From an uncultured Aquimarina sp. (GTDB lineage Bacteria; Bacteroidota; Bacteroidia; Flavobacteriales; Flavobacteriaceae), in the NCBI GenBank assembly GCA_947498775.1, contig CANMLL010000002.1:279626-343625 (forward strand): a stretch of DNA of 64,000 nt, in the 5' to 3' direction. The notes below the pieces were generated by a model. It saw nothing but the letters and a program-made list of their open reading frames with translations, was not told where the DNA came from and made no database searches. Positions 9,663 to 18,485 of this stretch are shown piece after piece (position 1 is the first letter of the stretch; each line of letters opens with the position of its first letter). The position numbers and the translations under genes were made by a program.

Positions 9663-9691
9663 AAAGGGAAGTGTTGGTACCACTTCCCTTT
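9663..9691 (+). terminator. Hairpin between fecR-like gene and TonB receptor
   Basis: Perfect 11-bp arms (AAAGGGAAGTG / CACTTCCCTTT) with a 7-nt loop, 4 bp after the fecR-like stop. Only a short T-run follows, so it may be a leaky terminator or an mRNA stabiliser that lowers or separates expression of the two genes. Confidence 0.6.
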
Positions 9692-9745
9692 ATAGAAATG
9701 ACTGTCAATCAGTGATAATTAACAAATCAAAAATCATTCAAAATT

Positions 9746-12700
9746 ATGAAAAAAAATCTTCCTATTGAAGAAAAGGAAAGGTACAATCCTTCCTTTTTTA
9801 AGAATTTAAAGATGAAAATTACTGGGCTTATTCTAATTGTATGCGCTTTTCAGGTCACTGCAAAGGTTTCTTATTCGCAAGAAAAAATTGATTTGGACTT
9901 TGATCAAGTTCCACTAAATGAAGTATTTTCAGAAATCAAAAAACAAACATCATACAAATTTTTTTATAATACTTCTGAAATCGATGATAAAAGAATTATT
10001 TCTATCAAAGTAAAGAAAGAAACCTTAAATACGGTATTATCCAAGTTGTTTACAGGACACTATATAACGTATAAAGTAATCAATGAGCAAATTGTATTAA
10101 AAAAGGAAATTCTAAAAAGTACACAAAAGACATTCGAGTTAACCGAGAATTTAAAAACGATAACTGGTAATATTACAGAAGAAGGCTCTGGGACTCCTCT
10201 ACCAGGGGCCTCTGTAATCATTGAAGGTACAGAAAAAGGAACTGTTACAGATTTTGATGGTAACTTCAGCATTGATGCCAACTCTGGGGATGTTCTTATC
10301 ATCTCTTTTCTTGGTTTTGAAACCGTTAAAATTCCTGTAACCGATAAAGATGTATACAATATACAACTAAGACCAGCTGCAAGTCAACTAGAAGATATTG
10401 TATTGATAGGTTCTAGGGCAAGGGCAAGGACCGACGTAGAAAGAGCAGTTCCTGTAGATGTCATAAACTCAAAAGATCTGGTTAGTACCGGTCAAACAGA
10501 TTTAGGACAGCAAATACAATTTACTTCTCCGTCTTTTAATTCGGCAAAATATGGAGTTAATGGAACTACAAACTATGCTGAACCAGCTACTTTAAGAGGG
10601 TTGGCTCCGGATCAATCTTTGGCTCTGGTAAATGGTAAGAGAAGGCATCAATTTTCGGCCCTTCAGCTCAATGTAGCTCCGGGTTTAGGAACTATCGTTA
10701 CGGATTTAAATTCTATTCCGACAGGAGCTGTTAAAAGATTAGAAGTATTGCGTGATGGTGCAGCAGCACAGTATGGTTCTGATGCTATTGCTGGAATCAT
10801 AAACATTTCGTTAAACGATCAAAACGATGGCGGAAGCTTAGCTTCTACAGCCGGGATTTACAATGAAGGAGATGGTTTCACTTTCAAAAACAGTTTTAAC
10901 TATGGGTTTAGTTTAGGTAAAGAAAAAAGTTATTTCAATTTTACTTTAGAATTTTTTAGGTTCGACGGAACAAATAGATCTGATCCTTATACCGGAAATG
11001 TATATTCGAACGACGATGTTGAAGAAGCTGCCATACGCGCAGAACGAGGAGTATATCCCGAAGAACCTTTTATTGTAGGTAACTACGGTGCGAATCAAAA
11101 TGAAACCTACCAAGGATTTGTTAATATAGGGTATCCAATTAGCGAAAATTGGAAATTATATGGTTTTGGTGGTGTTTCAAGAAAAGATATTTTGGCTTTT
11201 GGTTTTTTTAGAAATCCGGCAAGAGCTTCCAGGGCGGTACCAGAAATTTTTCCTGATGGATATGTTCCTGAACTTCCAGGAACCTCGTTTGATTTTTCTA
11301 CGGCGATAGGTATCGAAAGAACCCTTAAAGATGGGTGGAATTATGATTTTAGTTACAATGCAGGTAGAAATTACCTAGATCTTTATGCCAACAATACCAC
11401 AAATCCATCTTTGGGGGTTGCCAGTCCAACAGAATTTGAAGTTGGTCGGTATGATTTTAGGCAACAAATAGTCGAGGCCAATATCACTAAATCTCTGCAA
11501 ATTGGTAACCTTGAATCTTTTGACTTGGCTATTGGAGCCGCTTTTCGTAATGATAGGTTTCTTTTGGTAAAAGGATCACCCGAGTCTTTTGCTGTTGGAC
11601 CACTTGCAGCAACCGACGGAAAAGATATTGGATCCAGTGCTCGCCCTGGAATAGCTGATACTGATGAAAATGACTTATCCCGAGATAATTTCGGATTTTA
11701 TGTAGATATAGAATCCGATATAACTCAAAAATGGTTATTGGGAGCCGCTTTACGATTTGAAAACTATAGTGACTTTGGTAGCAATTTATCAGGTAAATTT
11801 GCAGCTAGATATAAAATTACTGATAATTTTTCTATAAGAGGATCGTATAATCGAGGGTTTAGAGCCCCATCCCTAGGGCAAATCGGAAACCGAGTAAATA
11901 CCTCATCGGCACAAAATGGCGAAATTATCATTACCAGACAAATCTCTAGTGATAACCCTGCTCTGGCGCAATTGGGAGTTCAAGATCCTGAAGCCGAAAT
12001 ATCAAACAACTTCAATTTAGGATTAACTGCCAAATTATTTGACGGTAACTTATTGCTTACTGTTGATGCTTTTCAAATTCTGATCGATGATAGAATTGCT
12101 ATCACAGACAGGCTTAGTGCTGATGATTTTCCAATCATAAATACCTTATTTGAAAACACCAGAGAAATTAGATTCTTTACCAATCAGATTGATACCCAAA
12201 CTTTAGGTTTGGATATTGTTGCGACCTATAAAAACCGTTTTTCAGAAAAAAGTAACCTTACTACTACCCTAGCATTTACTTTTAATGAAACTACTATTGA
12301 AGATCAAAGGCCCATACCACAAGGATTGTTAGAAGGAGCCGATCCATCTGAAGCAGATAAATTATTGGTAGGAGAAGTTGCACAGCAATTAATTGAAGTT
12401 GCACAACCAAGGACAAAATTATTGTTCTCTCTTAATTATAAATATTCAAAGTTAGCCTTCACCTCAAGAGTATCTCACTTTGGGTCCGTAATTGCAAAAG
12501 ATAGAACGATCGGTGATCAAAAGTTTACTGCAAAAACACTTACTGATTTAGCCTTGTCTTATGATTTCTCAGACAAATTCACATTTACTTTGGGAAGCAA
12601 TAATGTATTTGATGTTTTTCCAGACAAATGGAGAAACTTTCAGGACGGGGATAGTGAACAAGCAGCCTCGTATGCCAATGGTCAAATTCCGTATACACGA

Positions 12701-12763
12701 AATGCAAATCAATTTGGATTTAATGGTGCATACTATTACCTAAGCACCAATATTACCTTTTAA
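9746..12763 (+). CDS. TonB-dependent outer-membrane receptor with STN signalling domain
   Basis: A 1005-residue receptor. It has a signal sequence, an STN domain at about 45-125 (LDFDQVPLNEVFSEI), a carboxypeptidase-D-like domain at about 133-210 (GNITEEGSGTPLPGASV), a plug with LRGLAPDQSL and VLRDGAAAQYGSDAIAGIINI, and a beta-barrel ending in aromatic residues. No SusD-type lipoprotein follows, so it is not a SusC/D glycan system. The STN domain fits signalling to the upstream FecR and sigma factor. Downstream genes encode carboxylate carriers and catabolic enzymes, so the ligand may be an organic acid or a metal-carboxylate complex; this is inference. Confidence 0.93.
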   Translation: MKKNLPIEEKERYNPSFFKNLKMKITGLILIVCAFQVTAKVSYSQEKIDLDFDQVPLNEVFSEIKKQTSYKFFYNTSEIDDKRIISIKVKKETLNTVLSKLFTGHYITYKVINEQIVLKKEILKSTQKTFELTENLKTITGNITEEGSGTPLPGASVIIEGTEKGTVTDFDGNFSIDANSGDVLIISFLGFETVKIPVTDKDVYNIQLRPAASQLEDIVLIGSRARARTDVERAVPVDVINSKDLVSTGQTDLGQQIQFTSPSFNSAKYGVNGTTNYAEPATLRGLAPDQSLALVNGKRRHQFSALQLNVAPGLGTIVTDLNSIPTGAVKRLEVLRDGAAAQYGSDAIAGIINISLNDQNDGGSLASTAGIYNEGDGFTFKNSFNYGFSLGKEKSYFNFTLEFFRFDGTNRSDPYTGNVYSNDDVEEAAIRAERGVYPEEPFIVGNYGANQNETYQGFVNIGYPISENWKLYGFGGVSRKDILAFGFFRNPARASRAVPEIFPDGYVPELPGTSFDFSTAIGIERTLKDGWNYDFSYNAGRNYLDLYANNTTNPSLGVASPTEFEVGRYDFRQQIVEANITKSLQIGNLESFDLAIGAAFRNDRFLLVKGSPESFAVGPLAATDGKDIGSSARPGIADTDENDLSRDNFGFYVDIESDITQKWLLGAALRFENYSDFGSNLSGKFAARYKITDNFSIRGSYNRGFRAPSLGQIGNRVNTSSAQNGEIIITRQISSDNPALAQLGVQDPEAEISNNFNLGLTAKLFDGNLLLTVDAFQILIDDRIAITDRLSADDFPIINTLFENTREIRFFTNQIDTQTLGLDIVATYKNRFSEKSNLTTTLAFTFNETTIEDQRPIPQGLLEGADPSEADKLLVGEVAQQLIEVAQPRTKLLFSLNYKYSKLAFTSRVSHFGSVIAKDRTIGDQKFTAKTLTDLALSYDFSDKFTFTLGSNNVFDVFPDKWRNFQDGDSEQAASYANGQIPYTRNANQFGFNGAYYYLSTNITF

Positions 12764-12791
12764 AAAGTTCATATTTAGTAATTTGTTTAAA

Positions 12792-12845
12792 GTTTGAACG
12801 CACCGGATGATGATCGAAATAGTATTATTATCCGGTTATTCAAAC
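12792..12845 (+). other. Two-part hairpin between TonB receptor and AEC transporter
   Basis: Arms GTTTGAA...ACCGGAT pair with ATCCGGT...TTCAAAC around a 21-nt loop. There is no long T-run on the plus strand. It could be an attenuator, an mRNA processing site or a weak terminator separating receptor from transporter expression. Confidence 0.5.
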
Positions 12846-12889
12846 GAATGAAACCATCCTATGAATGTTATAATACCTAAAAAGTACAC

Positions 12890-13798
12890 ATGATAAAATT
12901 ATTAACAATACTAGGTTGTATAGGATTGGGTATGGTACTAAAAAAAGTAAAGCAGCTTCCAAAAGATTTGTATCTAAAACTTAACCGGGTATTGATCCGT
13001 TTTTTTATTCCGATTTTGATATTGTTACACATTCCCGAAACTGTTTTTACGAAAGCTTATATTTGGCCCGTATTATCTGCTTGGTTAGTATTTTTTGGAA
13101 GCGTACTATTCTTTTTCATCATAGGAAAATGGAAGGCTATAGATCGAAGTTCTTTAGGAGGACTTACAGTTACTGCCGGCATAGGAAGTATTTCTTTTGT
13201 AGGCTTTCCTATTTTTGAAATGTTATTTGGCAGTGAAGGCCTAAAAATAGGAATCATAATGAGTACGCTAGGCACTTTTGTGATATGTATTACTGCAGGT
13301 ATTTTAGTCAGTTCATGGTTCGCAGCTAAACAACCAAATCTAAAGTCCATTCTAATACCAATGCTAAAATTTCCACCATTCGTTGCTTTTGCAATAGCAT
13401 TAGTTTTACATCTTAGTTCATATGAACATCCTGAGTGGCTTAGATATGTTTTGGTCACAGTCAATTCAATTTTTCCATTTTTAGCACTGATTACTATAGG
13501 GTTAGCAATTAATTTTTCATTCAAAGAACTTAGAGATCAAAATCTTTTATTAGGGCTTTCCTACAAGTTACTTGTTGCTCCAATATTGATTTTTATATTT
13601 TTTTATGTGCTAATCGGAAAAATGGATCTGACCAGTAAAATATGTATTATGGCGGCAGGAATAGGATCTATGAATACAATTGCTATTATTGCGATGGAAT
13701 TAGATCTCAACCCCACTCTTTGTTCAAAAATGGTTGGGATCGGTATTCCAATATCAATACCTTTATTATTTGTAATTAACTTTTTACTAAGTATTTAA
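12890..13798 (+). CDS. AEC family transporter (auxin-efflux-carrier/malonate-type permease)
   Basis: A 302-residue inner-membrane protein with about 9-10 hydrophobic helices in two halves, a layout typical of the AEC/BASS-like fold. Members include MdcF-type malonate carriers and MleP-like malate/malolactate transporters. Its stop codon is fused to the ATG of the SLC13 gene (TAAATG at 13796-13801), so the two transporters are co-translated. In this setting it probably moves a mono- or dicarboxylate; the direction of transport is unknown. Confidence 0.85.
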   Translation: MIKLLTILGCIGLGMVLKKVKQLPKDLYLKLNRVLIRFFIPILILLHIPETVFTKAYIWPVLSAWLVFFGSVLFFFIIGKWKAIDRSSLGGLTVTAGIGSISFVGFPIFEMLFGSEGLKIGIIMSTLGTFVICITAGILVSSWFAAKQPNLKSILIPMLKFPPFVAFAIALVLHLSSYEHPEWLRYVLVTVNSIFPFLALITIGLAINFSFKELRDQNLLLGLSYKLLVAPILIFIFFYVLIGKMDLTSKICIMAAGIGSMNTIAIIAMELDLNPTLCSKMVGIGIPISIPLLFVINFLLSI

Positions 13799-15286
13799 AT
13801 GAGATACACTTCCAAAATGAATTCTAAAACTTTAGGTAAGGTAGGTGGTCCGCTGGCCTTTCTGATAATAACACTATTTTTTCATCCAGAAGGATTGTCA
13901 AAAGAAGCAAATGCAATCTTGGCAAGTACGTTATGGATTGCCATATGGTGGATTACCGAAGCAATTCCCATCGCTGTAACCTCGTTACTACCCATTATAT
14001 TGTTTCCAATGTCTGGGGGTTTGGATATTAAAACAACTACAGCGGCTTTTGGAAATCACAATATTTTCCTATATCTGGGAGGATTTATTCTTGCCATTGG
14101 TATTGAAAAATGGAACTTACATAAACGTATTGCATTAAGTATCATTACCATTATTGGCACCAGTGTTAAAACAATGATCCTAGGTTTTATGATTGCTACT
14201 GCCTTTTTATCAATGTGGATTTCTAATACGGCCACATCGGTAATGATGTTACCGATCGGAATTGCAATTATATCTCAACTTTCAGACAATCCGAATACTA
14301 TCGCAGATGAAAACAAGATCTTCGGAAAAGCCTTAATGCTAAGTATTGCGTATAGTGCATCCATAGGAGGTATTGCTTCTTTAATTGGTACGCCTACCAA
14401 CCTCATTTTGGCAGGGATTGTTAAAGAAATCTATGGCTATGAAATTACATTTACCAACTGGATCATGATTGGATTACCGATATCCTTATTGATGCTTTTT
14501 TTAAGCTGGCGATATCTGGTTCAAGTAGCCTTTACTTTTAAACAAAAAGAGTTTCCAGGAGGGAAAAATGAAGTAAAAAGACAATTAAAAGAGCTTGGTA
14601 AAATTTCTTTTGAAGAAAAATGGGTACTGGCAGTATTCATATTTACAGCATGCGCATGGATTAGTAGATCCTTTTTGCTACAACCTATATTTCCTGCAAT
14701 TGATGACACAATAATAGCGATCCTTGCTGCTGTATTGCTTTTTATTTTACCAAGCAAACAAAAAGGAAAATCTTTGATGAATTGGAAATCTGCAGCCAAA
14801 TTACCATGGGGAGTCTTATTGTTATTTGGTGGTGGATTAGCTTTGGCCTCGGGTTTTAAAGAATCTGGACTGGCACTATGGATCGGTACTCAAATGACAT
14901 TGCTTGATGGTGTTCATTTAATTATATTATTGGCTTTTATTGTTACCGCTGTAAATTTCTTAACCGAAATCACTTCTAATGTAGCAACAACATCCATGCT
15001 TTTACCTGTATTGGCTTCTATGGCGCTCTCTTTAGATGTGCATCCATTTATATTGATGGTAGGAGCTACTATAGCAGCATCTTGTGCATTTATGCTGCCT
15101 GTAGCCACTCCTCCAAACGCAGTAGTCTTTGGATCTGGATATTTAACAATCCCAGATATGATGAGAAAAGGGTTTTGGTTAAATGTAATTTCTATTATCA
15201 TTATCATTGGATTTACCTATTACGCACTTCCGTATCTATGGGATTTTGTACCCGATTTTTTTCCAACAGAATTAAAAACAAAATAA
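13799..15286 (+). CDS. SLC13/DASS family sodium:dicarboxylate symporter
   Basis: A 495-residue inner-membrane symporter with about 11-12 hydrophobic segments. The paired substrate-binding signatures of the divalent anion:Na+ family are both present: SNTATSVMMLP in the first half and SNVATTSMLLP in the second, with IGTPTN and ATPPNAVVF loops. Family members import succinate, malate, fumarate, citrate or tartrate. An alternative ATG 18 bp downstream (MNSK) is possible. It is followed after 3 bp by the hydrolase and then the D-malate/tartrate dehydrogenase, so C4-dicarboxylate uptake is the best guess. Confidence 0.9.
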   Translation: MRYTSKMNSKTLGKVGGPLAFLIITLFFHPEGLSKEANAILASTLWIAIWWITEAIPIAVTSLLPIILFPMSGGLDIKTTTAAFGNHNIFLYLGGFILAIGIEKWNLHKRIALSIITIIGTSVKTMILGFMIATAFLSMWISNTATSVMMLPIGIAIISQLSDNPNTIADENKIFGKALMLSIAYSASIGGIASLIGTPTNLILAGIVKEIYGYEITFTNWIMIGLPISLLMLFLSWRYLVQVAFTFKQKEFPGGKNEVKRQLKELGKISFEEKWVLAVFIFTACAWISRSFLLQPIFPAIDDTIIAILAAVLLFILPSKQKGKSLMNWKSAAKLPWGVLLLFGGGLALASGFKESGLALWIGTQMTLLDGVHLIILLAFIVTAVNFLTEITSNVATTSMLLPVLASMALSLDVHPFILMVGATIAASCAFMLPVATPPNAVVFGSGYLTIPDMMRKGFWLNVISIIIIIGFTYYALPYLWDFVPDFFPTELKTK

Positions 15287-15289
15287 ATC

Positions 15290-16168
15290 ATGTTCGAAAA
15301 TTTCAAAAAAGATAAAATAAAACTAGGGGATATAGTAATAAACTATGTCATCGATGGTAATGGTCCTCCTCTGCTATTATTACATGGTTATCCGCAAACA
15401 CACGCTATATGGCATAAAATTGTTCCTGGATTAATAGAAAAATTTACAGTAGTCGCAAGTGATTTAAGAGGCTATGGTGATAGTAGTAAACCCAAAACTA
15501 CAGAGGATCATAAACCTTACTCAAAAAGAGAAATGGCAAAAGATCAAGTGCTTTTAATGAAGGCTTTAGGATTTAATACGTTCTACGTAGCAGGTCATGA
15601 CCGAGGAGGCAGAGTTGCACATCGTATGGCTCTGGATCATCCTAATATTATAAAAAAAATGGCCGTTTTAGACATTGCTCCTACCTATACCATGTACAAA
15701 ACTGCAGATATGGACTTTGCAAAAGCATATTATCACTGGTTTTTTCTTATTCAGCCTTATGATATCCCTGAACGCATGATCGGAGCAGATCCTTTATTCT
15801 ATCTGAATAAAAAATTTGGTCAGTGGGGACGAGATACCGAAGCTTTCACGAAAGAGGCTTTTGACGAATATGTGCGCTGCCTCACACCAGATACTATCCA
15901 TGCCAGTTGTGAAGATTATCGAGCTTCAGCCTCTATTGATATAAAACATGATCAACAAGATATTGACAATAAAAACAAAATAAAATGTCCAATCTTATGC
16001 ATTTGGGGCCAAAAAGGGTATGTGGGAAGGAAATATGACGTTGTTTCCGAATGGAAAAAATGGGGAGATCATGTTGAAGGTTATGGGTTACCGGGTGGGC
16101 ATTATTTACCAGAAGAGGCTCCTAAAGAAACATTACAAGCGCTTTTAAATTTCTTATATTTTAATTAA
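15290..16168 (+). CDS. Alpha/beta hydrolase, fluoroacetate (haloacetate) dehalogenase-like
   Basis: A 292-residue cytoplasmic alpha/beta hydrolase. The nucleophile motif is GHDRGGR with D104; the acid is D128 (LDIAPT) and the base H271 (GGHYLPEEAP). Compared from memory with the Rhodopseudomonas palustris fluoroacetate dehalogenase, the carboxylate-binding arginines (R105, R108) and the halide pocket (H149, W150, Y210) are all present at matching spacing. Known members hydrolyse haloacetates to glycolate. An Asp nucleophile also occurs in epoxide hydrolases, but the HDRGxR and HW pair favours dehalogenase. It lies between a dicarboxylate symporter and D-malate/tartrate dehydrogenase. Confidence 0.82.
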   Translation: MFENFKKDKIKLGDIVINYVIDGNGPPLLLLHGYPQTHAIWHKIVPGLIEKFTVVASDLRGYGDSSKPKTTEDHKPYSKREMAKDQVLLMKALGFNTFYVAGHDRGGRVAHRMALDHPNIIKKMAVLDIAPTYTMYKTADMDFAKAYYHWFFLIQPYDIPERMIGADPLFYLNKKFGQWGRDTEAFTKEAFDEYVRCLTPDTIHASCEDYRASASIDIKHDQQDIDNKNKIKCPILCIWGQKGYVGRKYDVVSEWKKWGDHVEGYGLPGGHYLPEEAPKETLQALLNFLYFN

Positions 16169-16178
16169 AAAAACAATT

Positions 16179-17237
16179 ATGAATACGTATAAAATAGCAA
16201 CGGTTCCCGGAGACGGAATCGGAAACGAAGTAATACCCGAATCAACTCAACTATTAGATATCGTAGCCGCAAAATGCGGTTTCAAATTAACCTACCAAAA
16301 CTATGACTACTCCTGCAAGCGATACAAAGAAACCGGAAAAATGATGCCCGATGATGGATTAGATCATCTTCGTGATAGTGATAGTATTTTCCTTGGAGCT
16401 GTAGGTTATCCAGGAGTACCGGACCATATATCACTATGGGGGTTGCTTGTTCCAATTCGCAGATCGTTTCAACAATACATCAATTTAAGACCCGTGAGAT
16501 TACTAAAAGGTATAGAATCTCCTTTACGAAATCCAGGAGACATAGATTTTTACATTGTAAGAGAAAATAATGAAGGGGAGTATTCTTCTATCGGAGGAAA
16601 ATTGAATGAAGGTACCGAGTATGAACTCGTGGTACAGGAAAGTATTTTTACCAAACGAGGAGTCGATAGAGTAATGAGATTTGCGTATGATCTTGCGCAA
16701 AAAAGAAATAAAAAATTAGCCAGTGCAACCAAATCCAATGGTATTATCCATACAATGCCCTATTGGGATGAGCGATTTAAAGCTATTGGAAAGGAGTATC
16801 AAGATGTTGAACAATCACAGTTTCATATCGATATCTTAACGGCACATTTTGTGCAACATCCAGATTGGTTCGATGTTGTTGTGGCCAGCAATCTTTTTGG
16901 TGACATTTTATCAGACCTTGGCCCCGCAGTAGTTGGCGGAATGGGGATTGCTCCTGGAGCAAATATCAATCCTGAAAAAGAATTCCCTAGTATGTTTGAA
17001 CCGGTACACGGTAGCGCACCCGATATTGCTGGAAAAAACATAGCTAACCCAATAGCTTGTTTTTGGACCGGTGCTATGATGTTGGATCACTTGGGAGAAA
17101 CCGATGGTGCTTCTTTAATAGTAAAAAGTATCGAAAAACTAACTTCAGAAGGAAAAGTGCTTACTCGTGATCTTGGCGGCACATCTTCAACCCAAGATGT
17201 TACCAAAGAAATTATCAAAATAGTTAAAGACAGTTAG
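16179..17237 (+). CDS. D-malate / tartrate dehydrogenase (decarboxylating)
   Basis: A 352-residue member of the isocitrate/isopropylmalate dehydrogenase family. It shows DGIGNEV at the N-terminus, ENNEGEYSSIGG, ATKSNGI, ASNLFGDILSDL with the metal-binding Asp residues, and HGSAPDIAGKNIANP near the nucleotide site. The ENNEGEYS and SLWGLLVPIRR signatures point to the tartrate/D-malate dehydrogenase branch (TtuC/DmlA) rather than LeuB, and no leucine genes are nearby. The reaction would be NAD+-dependent oxidation and decarboxylation of D-malate to pyruvate, or tartrate conversion. It is the last gene of the unit, ending before a strong terminator. Confidence 0.85.
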   Translation: MNTYKIATVPGDGIGNEVIPESTQLLDIVAAKCGFKLTYQNYDYSCKRYKETGKMMPDDGLDHLRDSDSIFLGAVGYPGVPDHISLWGLLVPIRRSFQQYINLRPVRLLKGIESPLRNPGDIDFYIVRENNEGEYSSIGGKLNEGTEYELVVQESIFTKRGVDRVMRFAYDLAQKRNKKLASATKSNGIIHTMPYWDERFKAIGKEYQDVEQSQFHIDILTAHFVQHPDWFDVVVASNLFGDILSDLGPAVVGGMGIAPGANINPEKEFPSMFEPVHGSAPDIAGKNIANPIACFWTGAMMLDHLGETDGASLIVKSIEKLTSEGKVLTRDLGGTSSTQDVTKEIIKIVKDS

Positions 17238-17304
17238 TTCGAAGAAGATAAAAATTTCTTGAAACCAACTATCCTCGCAGAGCCATCATAAAATTATTTA
17301 GATT

Positions 17305-17340
17305 AAAAGGTCTCAAAAGATGTCATTTTGAGACCTTTTT
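17305..17340. terminator. Bidirectional intrinsic terminator
   Basis: Perfect 14-bp arms (AAAAGGTCTCAAAA / TTTTGAGACCTTTT) with a 7-nt loop and a T-run on the plus strand; the A-run on the other side serves the minus strand. It separates the catabolic unit from the convergent small gene. Confidence 0.9.
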
Positions 17341-17344
17341 TAGT

Positions 17345-17584
17345 TTACATCGAAAGTATCCTTTTAACCTGATCATAATCCTCTTCGTATTCCCAATAAA
17401 TAATTCTGTTATATGCATAACTAATTAGGATATAATTATTGCTTATCGATAGGATTCGATCTAAAGCAACTATTTTCTTAGAAGCATTTTCAACCTCTAC
17501 TTCTTCAGTTATTTCCTGATTATTAGCATCAAAACCATGAACGATACTATGGTTTTTCAGGGTTAGTTCAATAAATTTTGTCAT
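17345..17584 (-). CDS. Small hypothetical protein
   Basis: A 79-residue soluble, acidic protein without signal peptide or membrane helix, predicted to be mostly beta-strand. I do not recognise the family. It is a lone gene that ends at the bidirectional terminator and starts 109 bp upstream of the divergent metallo-hydrolase gene. No function can be assigned. Confidence 0.6.
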   Translation of the reverse strand: MTKFIELTLKNHSIVHGFDANNQEITEEVEVENASKKIVALDRILSISNNYILISYAYNRIIYWEYEEDYDQVKRILSM

Positions 17585-17639
17585 GATCTATGGTTTTCAT
17601 TCAAAAGTTCCCTATTTTACCTTAACATGCCTTTAAGAC

Positions 17640-17701
17640 TTTGGCACTTTCATTTTATTTACTTTAGACACCACATAGTCAATCAATCAAAAAGTGCCAA
17701 A
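17640..17701 (+). promoter_or_regulatory. 11-bp inverted repeat overlapping a GTG start codon
   Basis: TTTGGCACTTT (17640-17650) and AAAGTGCCAAA (17691-17701) are perfect complements 40 bp apart. The right arm contains the GTG start (17694-17696) of the metallo-hydrolase gene. If both arms are transcribed, the start codon is buried in a stem; if not, this is an operator-like dyad. A weak -7-like TACTTTAG (17660-17667) lies between the arms. Confidence 0.5.
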
Positions 17702-18467
17702 ACTATTCTTTCTATTAATTGCTTCTGTTCTTAGTTTTTTTTGCTGGACTCAAGAAAATATTTCAATTACTTATATTGGTAATATGGGGGTGTATATTTC
17801 TGGAAATGAGTTTTCGGTTCTTATAGATGGTTTACATACCGAATATGGAGATGATTATTTATTCCCAACAGAAGAATTGGTAAGCAATATTACCACTCAA
17901 CTGAAACCAGATGCTATTTTGTTTACCCATCATCATGGAGATCACTTTAGTGCGCCATTATCTGATGCCTTCCTTAAATCAAATGAAAAATCGGTGATCT
18001 TTGGCCCAAATCAAGTTACCAAAAAAATTAATGCATCAGGAAATAGAATTCATACGATCACCACAAAAGACTATATAAAACAAAAAATCACCTTCAAAAA
18101 TGCTGAAGTTACAGGCCTTAAAATAAACCATGCAGGAAAAAGACATATTGCTATAGAAAATGTTGGATATCTGGTGACCATTGATAACACCAAAATCCTA
18201 CATGTGGGAGACACCAATTGGTTAGAAGAAATTAAACTGTTTGACCAATTAAAATTGTCAGAAGAGTCTATAGATATAGTAATTTTACCTTATTGGATGC
18301 TTTTGCAAGAAGATGCAGCAGAATTAATCCAAAGGTATATTGATCCAAAACATGTAATTGCGACGCATATTTCTCCAAGAATTAAAAAGCAAGACCTTTT
18401 GGAGTTAAAGAATAGATATCCCCAAACACACTTTCTAACAAAACTCGAACAACAAATACAACTATAA
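17694..18467 (+). CDS. Exported metallo-beta-lactamase-fold hydrolase
   Basis: A 257-residue protein with a signal peptide ending near CWTQ. The start is GTG; there is no in-frame ATG that keeps the signal peptide. The metal motif HxHxDH is present as HHHGDH (residues 79-84), with later ligands in HVGDTNW and ATHIS. This is the UlaG/lactonase-like branch of the fold. It begins an operon of four exported proteins with gaps of about 20 bp. The substrate is unknown. Expression may be limited by the dyad around the start codon. Confidence 0.8.
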   Translation: MPKLFFLLIASVLSFFCWTQENISITYIGNMGVYISGNEFSVLIDGLHTEYGDDYLFPTEELVSNITTQLKPDAILFTHHHGDHFSAPLSDAFLKSNEKSVIFGPNQVTKKINASGNRIHTITTKDYIKQKITFKNAEVTGLKINHAGKRHIAIENVGYLVTIDNTKILHVGDTNWLEEIKLFDQLKLSEESIDIVILPYWMLLQEDAAELIQRYIDPKHVIATHISPRIKKQDLLELKNRYPQTHFLTKLEQQIQL

Positions 18468-18485
18468 TTAACTCACATCCAAAAA

